64,000 bases of DNA, from assembly GCA_035760965.1 (NCBI GenBank), contig DASTRY010000011.1, forward strand, positions 1-64,000, given 5' to 3'. Positions 35,457 through 43,606 of the stretch are shown here, piece by piece. The notes beneath the pieces are model-generated. The model was not told the origin of the DNA. It searched no databases and saw only the letters and a program-made list of their open reading frames with translations. Source of the DNA: JADGHX01 sp035760965 (GTDB lineage: Bacteria > Pseudomonadota > Gammaproteobacteria > Steroidobacterales > Steroidobacteraceae). The position numbers and the translations under genes were made by a program. The first letter of the stretch is position 1. Each line of letters starts with the position of its first letter.

Positions 35457-38210
35457 TCAAAACGAATAGCGGGCGCCGAGCTTGAAGTAGCGCCCGATGC
35501 GATCGTGGAAGAAGCCTCCGTTGTAATTCGGCTCGGTGATCGGGTTCGGCGCCGCCGGCGGATCGATGTTGAAGACGTTGTTGACCTTCGCGTAGAGCTC
35601 GAGGCTGTCGCCGAAGTACTTCGAGAAGTCGAGGTCGACGTACGTGCGGGACGGCATGTGGTTGTCGTCGATGTCGACGCCGTCGATGAAATCCGTGCGA
35701 TACACGCCGGAATGAACGTACCGGACCAGCACGCCCGCCGCGAACGACGCCGGGCGCGAGTAGCGCGCAGAGGCCACGAACCGCCACTTCGGGATGCCGC
35801 CGGCCGACTCCGACCCGAGCTGGCCCACGATGTCGGTGGTCTTGTTGTTGATCGTGGTCGTCAGCTTGTCCACGAACGTGCCCAGCAGCCGGAAGTCCAT
35901 CTTGCCCACGCCGAGCGGCATGTTGTAGCCGATCTCGGCATCGAACCCCGACGTCTTGGACTGCGCCGCATTGATCAAGGTGGAGGCGACTCTCGTGATG
36001 ACGTTGTTCTCGATGGTGATGGCGTCGCAGAGCTGCTGCTGGTTGAACTTGAAGCAGCCGTCGAGGAACTGTTGCCCGTTGAGCGATACGATCGCGTCCG
36101 TGATGTCGAACGAATAGTAGTCGAGCGACATGCGCAGGCTCTGCGCGAACGCCGGCTGATACACCACCCCGACGGTGTAGGCCTTGGACGTCTCGGGCAT
36201 CAGGTTCGGATTGCCGCCGGTCAGCTGCACCACCGTCGGATTGCCGCCGGATGGGCGCGGATCGACGAGCGCCGTGACGAACTGATTCTGCCCCGAAAAG
36301 AGCTCGTTGATGCTCGGCGCGCGAATGTCGCGCGACAGGGTGCCGCGGAAGCGCAGATCGGGGGTGGGCGAATAGTTGATGCCGGTCTTCCACGTCGTGA
36401 CCTGGCCGCTCGTCGAGTAGTCCGTGATGCGCACGGCGCCGTTCACATCGAGCAGGAAGCCCAAAGGCTTGTCACGGAGCAGCGGAACGACGACTTCCGC
36501 GTAGCCCTCCTTGACGTTGACGTCGCCCGAGAGCGGCTTCGAGTTCACGGCGAACCAACCGCTCGCCTGCGAGATCGGGTCGGACGCCGCGGCGATACCG
36601 TCCTTGCGATATTCGGCGCCGACGGCGAGCGAAACGTACCCGGCCCGCGTCTGAAACAGTGTCCCGTCCAAGTTTGCGCTGACGAGCGTCTGCTTTTGCC
36701 GCGAATCCAGCACCGCGGTGCCGGTGAAATAGTTGAGCGCCTCCCGGCTGATCGAGCCCTCGCCGAACACGTTGATCGGCACGCAGTTCGCGATGTCCGG
36801 ATCGGTGCTGTTCGGCGCGTTGAGCAACGCGCGGCAGATCGGCTGACCCGTCGCCGGATTGATGACTGAGTCGATTCCGAGGTTGTAGCGCCGCACGATC
36901 TGATTGTTGCCGTCCTCGCGGCGGTAGTCGTTGATGCTCTCCTGGACGGCGGCGTCCCAGTGCCAGGTCTCGCCGATCTGCCCCTTGATGCCGAGCCCGT
37001 AGCGCTGAACCTTGCTGTCCTGCGTCGTGTTGGTCTTGCCTTCTTCCACGACGACGCGGCCCATGTTGAACGTCGTCACGCCGTTCGCGGTCATGATGTC
37101 GCGCACCTGCTGCGGCAGGAACGCATTGTCGATGCGAATCGGAAGCGGCGCGCGGTTGCTGACCGCATACGCGCTGTCGGAATACGCGTCGATGTCCGCA
37201 TAGAGCGCGTCGGCGAACACGGAGAGCCGCTCGTTGATATCGAAGCTCGCGCGCGTGAACGCCGCTTTGCGGCCGATCTCCGGCAGCACGTTGGCATCGC
37301 CCGCCATGGTGCCGCCGTCGCCGCCGATCATGAACATGGTCCCGACGTAGGTCCCGTAGTTGAACGGCAGCACCGTGCCGCCCGGCCCGAACTGGATGCC
37401 ACGCAGCGCGGGGATGTTGTTGAGCGCGGCGACGCCGCCGTTCGTCAGCTGCGAGAAGCGTACGTTCGGCGACACGATGCGAGTCGGCAGGCCGTTCGGA
37501 TTCGTGATCACGCCATAGCTGTCGCGGCCCCACGGGCGGCTCGACTGGCTGAGCTGACCGTGGTTCTCGTAATAGTCGAGCGCGCCGACGACGTGGAAGC
37601 GGCCGTCCACGAACGCGTGGCCGACCGAGAGGGATGCGGCCGGCGATGAGACATCCCCGTAAGTGGACCTGCCGTACTGGAAATCGCTCTTCACGCCCTC
37701 GAAGCGATCGTTGAGGGCGATGTTCACGACACCGGACACCGCATCGGAACCGTACGCGGCGGACGCGCCACCGGTCACGATCTCCATGCTCTTGATCAGG
37801 CCCGCCGGAATGATGTTCGAATCGATGCCGCCGGTCGGATCGGTCGGGGCGACGCGCCGGCCGTCGAGCAGCAGCAGCGTGCGCGCGGTGCCGAGCCCAC
37901 GGAGGTCGAAGTTGCTCGTGCCGATCGGTACGCTCGAGCGGCCGTAGTTCTGATTCGCCGCGAACGCGGGCACATCGACGATCAGATCCGAGATACGCTG
38001 CACCGCCTTGATTTTCAGGTCGTCGCTGCTCACCGTCGTGAGGGGCGTCGGCGCATCGAATCCGGAGATGTGGGTGCCGGTCGCGGTCACCACGACTTCG
38101 TCGAGCTCGGAGCCGCCGGACGCGTCCTGCGCGTGAACCGCGGACGCTCCCCAGAGGGCAGCCTGGACGGAAGCCAATACAGCGGCGTTGCGGATCGTGC
38201 CTCTGCGCAT
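35457..38210 (-). CDS. TonB-dependent outer-membrane receptor (917 residues)
   Basis: I start at the ATG at 38210 (MRRGTIRNAAVLASVQAALW), with GGGGGTAG just upstream; this gives a signal peptide ending at AVHAQ. The TonB box is LDEVVVTATG. The plug contains FDLRGLGTARTLLLLDGRR and ASAAYGSDAVSGVVNIAL, and the barrel ends with GRYFKLGARYSF. It imports an unknown substrate. It lies upstream of the XoxF-type dehydrogenase on the same strand but two hairpins separate them. Uptake of a lanthanide chelate or of a catabolic substrate from the cluster to the right are both possible and unproven. Confidence 0.93.
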   Translation of the reverse strand: MRRGTIRNAAVLASVQAALWGASAVHAQDASGGSELDEVVVTATGTHISGFDAPTPLTTVSSDDLKIKAVQRISDLIVDVPAFAANQNYGRSSVPIGTSNFDLRGLGTARTLLLLDGRRVAPTDPTGGIDSNIIPAGLIKSMEIVTGGASAAYGSDAVSGVVNIALNDRFEGVKSDFQYGRSTYGDVSSPAASLSVGHAFVDGRFHVVGALDYYENHGQLSQSSRPWGRDSYGVITNPNGLPTRIVSPNVRFSQLTNGGVAALNNIPALRGIQFGPGGTVLPFNYGTYVGTMFMIGGDGGTMAGDANVLPEIGRKAAFTRASFDINERLSVFADALYADIDAYSDSAYAVSNRAPLPIRIDNAFLPQQVRDIMTANGVTTFNMGRVVVEEGKTNTTQDSKVQRYGLGIKGQIGETWHWDAAVQESINDYRREDGNNQIVRRYNLGIDSVINPATGQPICRALLNAPNSTDPDIANCVPINVFGEGSISREALNYFTGTAVLDSRQKQTLVSANLDGTLFQTRAGYVSLAVGAEYRKDGIAAASDPISQASGWFAVNSKPLSGDVNVKEGYAEVVVPLLRDKPLGFLLDVNGAVRITDYSTSGQVTTWKTGINYSPTPDLRFRGTLSRDIRAPSINELFSGQNQFVTALVDPRPSGGNPTVVQLTGGNPNLMPETSKAYTVGVVYQPAFAQSLRMSLDYYSFDITDAIVSLNGQQFLDGCFKFNQQQLCDAITIENNVITRVASTLINAAQSKTSGFDAEIGYNMPLGVGKMDFRLLGTFVDKLTTTINNKTTDIVGQLGSESAGGIPKWRFVASARYSRPASFAAGVLVRYVHSGVYRTDFIDGVDIDDNHMPSRTYVDLDFSKYFGDSLELYAKVNNVFNIDPPAAPNPITEPNYNGGFFHDRIGRYFKLGARYSF

Positions 38211-38363
38211 CTCTACCCCCACCCTGAATGCGACTAATTCTGTATCGTTGAACCGTATTCGATTTTCGCAATGACCGTCCAAGACCTTTGCGGTCCGGTT
38301 CCGATAATCCGGCGGCATCAAAGAAGTCGAAAGTCGCAGGTCCGCGGTTTAAGATCGCGCACC

Positions 38364-38705
38364 ATGCAAAAACCCAGCGGCAAGAAGGGCGATGAGCTCG
38401 CGGCGGTCGTGCCGGCCCTTTGCGAATACACCGACCGCATTCTCTACGACGACGTGTGGGAGCGGCCGATCCTCTCGAAGCGCGATCGCAGCCTGATCAC
38501 GATCGCGGCGCTGATCGCGATGTATCGCCCCGAGCAGCTGACCTCCCACCTCGCCTTCGGCCTGCAGAACGGGCTCACCAAAGAGGAGATCGGCGAGGCC
38601 ATCACGCATCTGGCGTTCTACACGTCGTGGCCGTCCGCCATCACGGCGAGCCGTAAATTCTTCGATCTGGTGCAGCAGCAGGAGAAGGAGACGGGCGCGC
38701 GCTAG
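38364..38705 (+). CDS. Carboxymuconolactone decarboxylase family protein (first of three)
   Basis: Starting at the ATG at 38364 gives 113 residues. The CMD domain occupies most of it: SLITIAALIAMYRPEQLTSH, LQNGLTKEEIGEAITHLAFY, then TSWPSAITASRKFFDLVQ. Members decarboxylate gamma-carboxymuconolactone in aromatic catabolism, or act as AhpD-like or unknown enzymes; the CxxC of AhpD is absent here. The frame extends upstream to 38271 without support. It is followed by an IclR regulator on the same strand. Confidence 0.85.
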   Translation: MQKPSGKKGDELAAVVPALCEYTDRILYDDVWERPILSKRDRSLITIAALIAMYRPEQLTSHLAFGLQNGLTKEEIGEAITHLAFYTSWPSAITASRKFFDLVQQQEKETGAR

Positions 38706-38729
38706 CACCGGTTGCCACCGCTCGTGCGA

Positions 38730-39566
38730 ATGATGGATGCCGCATCGGACAAAGGGGCACGCGCTAGACGGCGCATACGCTCGATCGAAGTAGGGTTTCG
38801 CGTCATCCGCGCGCTGCTCGCGGCGCAGCGGCCGAGCCCGTTGCGTGACATCGCGGCCGCAGCCGGCATGGCGCCGAGCAAAGCGCACCTGTATCTCGCG
38901 AGCTTCATGCGCGAAGGCATGGCGATGCAGGAGCCGGACACCGGCCACTACGGGCTCGGTCCTTTCGCGGCGAGCCTGGGTCTCTCCGCGATCCGCCAGC
39001 TCTCGATCGTCGACGAAGCGCGGCCCTTCCTGCGCCAGCTCTCCGAGCGCACGGGCTGCGCCGCGTATCTGTCGATTCTGGGCGAGAGCGGCCCGGCCAT
39101 CGTGTCGAAGGCCGACGGCACGCGTCAGGGCGTGCTCTCCGTGCAGCTCGGCTATGTGCTGCCGCTCACGACCTCCGCGACCGGTCAGGTTTTTCTCGCA
39201 TATCGCTCGCCGCAGCAACGCGCGGCGCTGCTCGACCGGGAATACGCAGGCTCCTCGCGAAATCAGGACGGGCGCGTGCCGCGAGATAAGCTCGAAGCCG
39301 CACTCGCGAAGGTGCCGAAGCGGGGCTACGCGCTGAGCTCCGGCCAGATCAATCCGAGCTTCGTCGCCGCGGCCGCTCCGGTCTTCGATCACAACGGCGA
39401 TGTCGCGGCGGCCTTGACGGTGCTCGGCACCGAGCGGCACCTGCCCGCCGGAAAGCTGAAGAAAGCCATCGCGGACCTGCTCGAGATGGCCGCCGGCCTG
39501 TCGCGCGCCATCGGCGCGCCCGACCGCACGAGCGGACGCGCTAAAAAGCCATCGCGACGGACTTGA
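38730..39566 (+). CDS. IclR-family transcriptional regulator
   Basis: The protein has about 278 residues from the ATG at 38730 (TTG at 38712 would add six). The N-terminal winged helix (LLAAQRPSPLRDIAAAAGMA and SKAHLYLASFMREGMA) is followed by an IclR effector-binding domain with QLSERTGCAAYLSILGESGP, LPLTTSATGQVFLAYRSP and GYALSSGQINPSFVAAAAPV. IclR proteins often control aromatic or alcohol catabolism in response to a pathway compound. Its last 26 bases overlap the end of the convergent aldehyde dehydrogenase gene. It is a good candidate regulator for that gene and the GMC oxidoreductase. Confidence 0.92.
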   Translation: MMDAASDKGARARRRIRSIEVGFRVIRALLAAQRPSPLRDIAAAAGMAPSKAHLYLASFMREGMAMQEPDTGHYGLGPFAASLGLSAIRQLSIVDEARPFLRQLSERTGCAAYLSILGESGPAIVSKADGTRQGVLSVQLGYVLPLTTSATGQVFLAYRSPQQRAALLDREYAGSSRNQDGRVPRDKLEAALAKVPKRGYALSSGQINPSFVAAAAPVFDHNGDVAAALTVLGTERHLPAGKLKKAIADLLEMAAGLSRAIGAPDRTSGRAKKPSRRT

Positions 39567-41031
39567 GCTCCGTGTAGGCCTCGATGCCTGCACGACCGTT
39601 CTCGCGCCCCCAGCCCGACTGCTTGAATCCGCCGAACGGCAGCGCCGGATCGAGCCCGCCGCCATTCACGCGCACCGTGCCGGCCTTGAGCCGGCGCACG
39701 AGCTGATGCGCGGCCGCGAGGTTGTTGGTCCACACGACGGCGCCGAGCCCGTAATTGCCGGCATTCGCCATGTCGGCGACCTTCGCGAGATCGCCTTCCT
39801 CGAAGCGCATCGCGCACAGCACGGGGCCGAATATTTCTTCGCGCACGACGCGCATCGATTCCGTGGTGTTCGTGAGCACGGTCGGTTGCACGAAGTAACC
39901 ATCCGCATTGGCCGTGGTGCGCTTCGTGATTCGCGTGGCACCTTGCTCCAGACCGCTTGCCACGTAACCCTCGACGCGGCGCTGCTGCTCTTCGGAAACC
40001 ACGGGCCCCATCTGCGTCGTCGGCTCGAGCCCTGAGCCCAGCACGATCTTGTCGGCATAGTCGGCGACGCGCGCGACGAGCTCGTCGAACACCCGAGCGT
40101 CTGCGTAGAGCCGCGACCCCGCGTTGCAGATCTGGCCGGCGTTCGTGAAGATCGAGCGCGCCGCGCCCATGGCGACCTTCTCGACGTCCGCATCGGGCAG
40201 CACGATCACCGGCGTCTTGCCACCCAGCTCCAAGGTGACGCGTTTGAAGTTGCCGGCTGCGGCGTGCAGGATCGCGCGGCCCACCTCGGTCGAGCCGGTG
40301 AACGTAACCTTGTCGACGCCCGCATGCGCCGTGAGCGCGGCACCGGCCTCCTCTCCCGTTCCCGTCAGCAGATTGAATGCTCCTTCCGGAAAGCCGACTT
40401 CGAGCACGAGATGCGCAAGGCGCAGCGCCGTGAGCGGCGTTTGCTCTGCGGGCTTCAGAATGACGGCGCAGCCGGCCGCGAGCGCCGGCGCGATCTTCGT
40501 CGCCGCCATCGCCAACGGCGAGTTCCACGGCACGATCTGCGCCACGACCCCGACGGGCTCGCGGACCGTGTACGCGTGCCAGTTGCCCGGATTCGAGAGC
40601 GCGATGGTTTCCCCGGTGAGCTTGGTGCACCAGCCCGCGTTGTAGCGGATCACCTCGATCGTGTGCGGGATGTCGAAGTAGCGCGACTCGCGCAGCGGCT
40701 TGCCGTTGTCGAGCGTTTCCAGCACGGCGAATTCATCCGCATGCGCCTCGACGAGGTCCGCGAGCTTCCAGAGCAGCTTCGCGCGCTCGGATGCCTTCTG
40801 GGCCGCAAGCGGGCCTTCGAGCGCTGTGCGCGCTGCGCGCACCGCGAGATCGACGTCGGCAGCGTCCGCGGCGGCAACGGATGCGAGCTTCTCCTTCGTC
40901 GCCGGATTGAACGTATCGAAGCTGCGACCGGACTGCGCGTCGCGCCACACGCCGCCGATGAGCAGCCGATGGCGCGAAGCTGCGAAATTCAAAGCCTTCT
41001 TCAGCGCTGCGGCCTGGGCATCTGCATCCAT
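39541..41031 (-). CDS. NAD(P)-dependent aldehyde dehydrogenase
   Basis: The 496-residue protein has all ALDH landmarks: PWNSPLAMAATKIAPALAAG, KPAEQTPLTAL, TGSTEVGRAI in the Rossmann region, general base Glu in VTLELGGKTP, catalytic Cys in NAGQICNAGSRL, and EIFGPVLCAMRFE. It oxidises an aldehyde to the acid in the cytoplasm. Divergent from a GMC oxidoreductase gene 86 bases away, it could take the aldehyde made by that enzyme, or vanillin-like aldehydes from the hydratase-lyase encoded nearby. The two genes share an intergenic region with palindromes that may bind a regulator. Confidence 0.93.
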   Translation of the reverse strand: MDADAQAAALKKALNFAASRHRLLIGGVWRDAQSGRSFDTFNPATKEKLASVAAADAADVDLAVRAARTALEGPLAAQKASERAKLLWKLADLVEAHADEFAVLETLDNGKPLRESRYFDIPHTIEVIRYNAGWCTKLTGETIALSNPGNWHAYTVREPVGVVAQIVPWNSPLAMAATKIAPALAAGCAVILKPAEQTPLTALRLAHLVLEVGFPEGAFNLLTGTGEEAGAALTAHAGVDKVTFTGSTEVGRAILHAAAGNFKRVTLELGGKTPVIVLPDADVEKVAMGAARSIFTNAGQICNAGSRLYADARVFDELVARVADYADKIVLGSGLEPTTQMGPVVSEEQQRRVEGYVASGLEQGATRITKRTTANADGYFVQPTVLTNTTESMRVVREEIFGPVLCAMRFEEGDLAKVADMANAGNYGLGAVVWTNNLAAAHQLVRRLKAGTVRVNGGGLDPALPFGGFKQSGWGRENGRAGIEAYTELKSVAMAF

Positions 41032-41058
41032 CGGGGTCTCCGCGGTGTGTACTGTGAT

Positions 41059-41073
41059 TTCGTCAATGACGAA
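41059..41073. promoter_or_regulatory. Operator-like inverted repeat between aldehyde dehydrogenase and GMC genes
   Basis: TTCGTC-AAT-GACGAA is a perfect 6-base inverted repeat in the middle of the 86-base divergent gap. Its place between two divergent catabolic genes fits a regulator site; the regulator may be the nearby IclR protein. Confidence 0.45.
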
Positions 41074-41076
41074 TAC

Positions 41077-41090
41077 TATATGGCAATATA
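41077..41090. promoter_or_regulatory. AT-rich inverted repeat in the same divergent gap
   Basis: TATAT-GGCA-ATATA is a perfect inverted repeat three bases beyond the previous one, in an unusually AT-rich patch. It may be part of the GMC gene promoter (the GTG start is at 41118) or a second operator. Confidence 0.4.
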
Positions 41091-41117
41091 AAAAATTGCG
41101 GCACGGGGGTCGAACGA

Positions 41118-42746
41118 GTGCAGAGCTACGACTACGTCATCGTCGGGGCGGGATCGGCGGGCTGTGTTCTGGCCAATCGGCTGAGTGAAGAGGCAAACGC
41201 GCAGGTCTTGCTCCTCGAGGCCGGCGACGCGGACCGTCACCCGCTCCTCGCCATGCCGCTCGGCTTTCTCGCCGCTGCGCGCAGCCCGTCACTCGACTGG
41301 GGTTACGCGAGCGAGCCCGAGCCGCACATGAACGGCCGCAGCCTGCCGCTCCCGCGCGGCAAAATCCTCGGCGGTTGTTCGACCATCAACGGCATGATCT
41401 ACATGCGCGGTCACCCGCGCGACTACGACGAGTGGCGCGAGCTCGGCTGCACGGGATGGGGCCACATAGATGTGCTGCCCTACTTCCGCAAGATGGAAAG
41501 CAGCTGGCGCGGCGCGAGTGAAGCACATGGCGCGGAGGGCCCGCTCACCGTGCAGCGCGTGGACAGCACGCGGCTGGTGGGCGATCCGGTCTGGCGCGCC
41601 GCACGCGTCGCCGGTCATGAACCGGTCAACGATTTCAGCTTCGAGCCGGCGACGGGCTTCGGCGAGTGCGAAGTCACGGTCGACCGCAACGGACGGCGTG
41701 CGAGCACCTCTCGTGCCTATCTGCGGCCCGCACGCGGCCGCCGGAACTTGACGGTACTGACCGGCGCCACTGCGACTCGCATTCTGATGCGCGATCGCCG
41801 CGCATGCGGCGTCTCATACATCCGCAATGGAGTCGCCGAACAGGTTCAAGCGCGGCGCGAAGTCATCCTGTCATGTGGCGCCTACAACTCACCGCACCTG
41901 CTGATGCTCTCGGGTATCGGGCCCGGCGAGCACTTGCGTGAGCACGGCCTCGAAGTCGTTCACGACCTGCCCGGAGTTGGACGCAATCTTTCCGAGCATC
42001 CCGTCGTGTACGCCGAATTTGCGACGCGCGAGCCGATCACCTTCCTCAATTCCCTGCGGCTCGATCGGCTGGTCGGCTCGGCGCTGCGGTGGGCCATCCG
42101 CGGTACGGGACCGCTCGCCTCGCTCGTGTGCAGCTGCGTGCTCATGGTCAAGACCCGCGCCGGCCTCGAGCGCCCCGACATTCAGCTCATGGTGTTACCG
42201 GTGCGACTGGACGCGCGCCCGTGGCTGCCCGGATTCGGAGCGCGTCAGATGCACGTGTTCTCCGTGATGGTGATCCAGCTGCATCCCGAAAGCCGCGGGC
42301 GTGTCGAGCTGCGCTCGGCAGATCCCGCGGACCCGCCGAAGATTTCATTGAACCTGCTCGCGACCCGGCACGATCTCGCGGAACTGCGGCGTGGCATCGC
42401 AGTCGTGCGCAAGCTGTTTGCGACGCCGCCGCTCACCGAGCTCATCGCGCGCGAGGTCAGACCCGGTGCGCAGGTGCGCGACGAGGATGCGCTCGACGCG
42501 TACCTACGCAACAACGTGCGCGTGACTCAGCATCCCGTCGGCACGTGTGCAATGGGCGTCTCCGGGCAGGCCGTCGTTTGTCCGCGCTTGCGTGTGCGGG
42601 GCATGGAGGGTCTGCGAGTGGTGGACGCCTCCATCATGCCGACGATTCCCGGCGGCAACACCAACGCGCCGGTCATCATGATCGCCGAGAAGGCCGCGGA
42701 CATGATCCGGGAGGATCACGCCCGCGGCGCGTCCTCAGCGCACTAA
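41118..42746 (+). CDS. GMC-family FAD oxidoreductase (alcohol/choline dehydrogenase type)
   Basis: The 542-residue protein begins with the FAD-binding motif YDYVIVGAGSAGCVLANRLS and has the GMC signatures PRGKILGGCSTINGMIYMRG and CGAYNSPHLLMLSGIGPGEH. The active-site region contains RVTQHPVGTCAMG, with the catalytic His, and PGGNTNAPVIMIAEKAADMI at the C-terminus. It oxidises an alcohol to an aldehyde with FAD. The start is GTG at 41118. It is divergent from an aldehyde dehydrogenase, a natural two-step alcohol-aldehyde-acid pair, and its end overlaps the end of the convergent hydratase-lyase gene by four bases. Confidence 0.93.
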   Translation: MQSYDYVIVGAGSAGCVLANRLSEEANAQVLLLEAGDADRHPLLAMPLGFLAAARSPSLDWGYASEPEPHMNGRSLPLPRGKILGGCSTINGMIYMRGHPRDYDEWRELGCTGWGHIDVLPYFRKMESSWRGASEAHGAEGPLTVQRVDSTRLVGDPVWRAARVAGHEPVNDFSFEPATGFGECEVTVDRNGRRASTSRAYLRPARGRRNLTVLTGATATRILMRDRRACGVSYIRNGVAEQVQARREVILSCGAYNSPHLLMLSGIGPGEHLREHGLEVVHDLPGVGRNLSEHPVVYAEFATREPITFLNSLRLDRLVGSALRWAIRGTGPLASLVCSCVLMVKTRAGLERPDIQLMVLPVRLDARPWLPGFGARQMHVFSVMVIQLHPESRGRVELRSADPADPPKISLNLLATRHDLAELRRGIAVVRKLFATPPLTELIAREVRPGAQVRDEDALDAYLRNNVRVTQHPVGTCAMGVSGQAVVCPRLRVRGMEGLRVVDASIMPTIPGGNTNAPVIMIAEKAADMIREDHARGASSAH

Positions 42747-43597
42747 CGCGTGTAGTTGCCGAGACCGGGGCGGAAGCTCTTCTGGTCGAGGAACTGCTTG
42801 AGCCCCTGTTCCTTCCCTTTCTCCGGATCGACGAAGTTCGTCTGATCGACCTTCGCGGTCAGATACTCCGCGGCCTGCTCCCAGGTCATCTCGCGCGCGT
42901 ACTTGTAAGCCATGCGCGCCTGCCGCAGCACCGTCGGATTCTTCCCGAGCAGCTCGCGAGCGAGCTCCGCCGTTCGCTGCACCAGCTGGCTCGCCGGGAC
43001 CGCCTCGTTCACGAGCCCGAGCTCCGCGGCCTTCGTGCCGTTGAACTGCTTGCCCGTCATCACGTAGTAGAGCGCTTGGCGATCCCCCATCACCGTTGCG
43101 ATCGCCTTGCTGACGACGCCGCCCGGGATCACGCCCCAGTTGATTTCGGAGAGACCGAACACGGCGTCCTGATCGGCGATCGCGAGATCACAGCAGATGA
43201 GCGGGGTGAACGCGCCGCCGAAGCACCAGCCGTTCACCATCGCGATCGTCGGCTTCGGGTAGTGCATGAGCGTGCGCCACTGCCAGGCGCGAGTGGAACG
43301 ATACGCGCGCTGCCGCTCGATGTCGGAGAGACCGTCGGTCGCGCGAAAGAAGTCCTTGAGGTCCATGCCGGCCGAGAACGCGCTGCCCACTCCCGTCAGC
43401 ACCAAGACGCCACACCGGTTGTCGATCTCCAGCGCATCGAGCACCTGGTTCATTTCCTCCGCGAGCGCGACGCTCATCGCGTTGCGTTTTTCGGGCCGGT
43501 TCAGCCGCACCCAGGCAATGCCGTCGGTGAGCTCGACGGCAACGTTCTTGCCGCCCGGAATGCCCGGTGTGTGCGGGGCGGCTGCGCTCTGCTCCAT
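42743..43597 (-). CDS. Hydroxycinnamoyl-CoA hydratase-lyase family protein (FerB/Ech-like), altered active site
   Basis: The 284-residue crotonase closely follows 4-hydroxycinnamoyl-CoA hydratase-lyase: RLNRPEKRNAMS, TIAMVNGWCFGGAFTPLICC, catalytic Glu151 in FGLSEINWG, and EQGLKQFLDQKSFRPGLGNY at the end. The classical enzyme turns feruloyl-CoA into vanillin and acetyl-CoA. By my alignment, Tyr75, Ser123 and Tyr239 of the Pseudomonas enzyme correspond here to Phe83, Thr131 and Thr247. Both tyrosines that contact the 4-hydroxyl are therefore lost, so the substrate may differ. It is the last gene of the ten-gene operon and lies next to a FerA-like CoA synthetase. Confidence 0.87.
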   Translation of the reverse strand: MEQSAAAPHTPGIPGGKNVAVELTDGIAWVRLNRPEKRNAMSVALAEEMNQVLDALEIDNRCGVLVLTGVGSAFSAGMDLKDFFRATDGLSDIERQRAYRSTRAWQWRTLMHYPKPTIAMVNGWCFGGAFTPLICCDLAIADQDAVFGLSEINWGVIPGGVVSKAIATVMGDRQALYYVMTGKQFNGTKAAELGLVNEAVPASQLVQRTAELARELLGKNPTVLRQARMAYKYAREMTWEQAAEYLTAKVDQTNFVDPEKGKEQGLKQFLDQKSFRPGLGNYTR

Positions 43598-43606
43598 TGC
43601 TGACTC

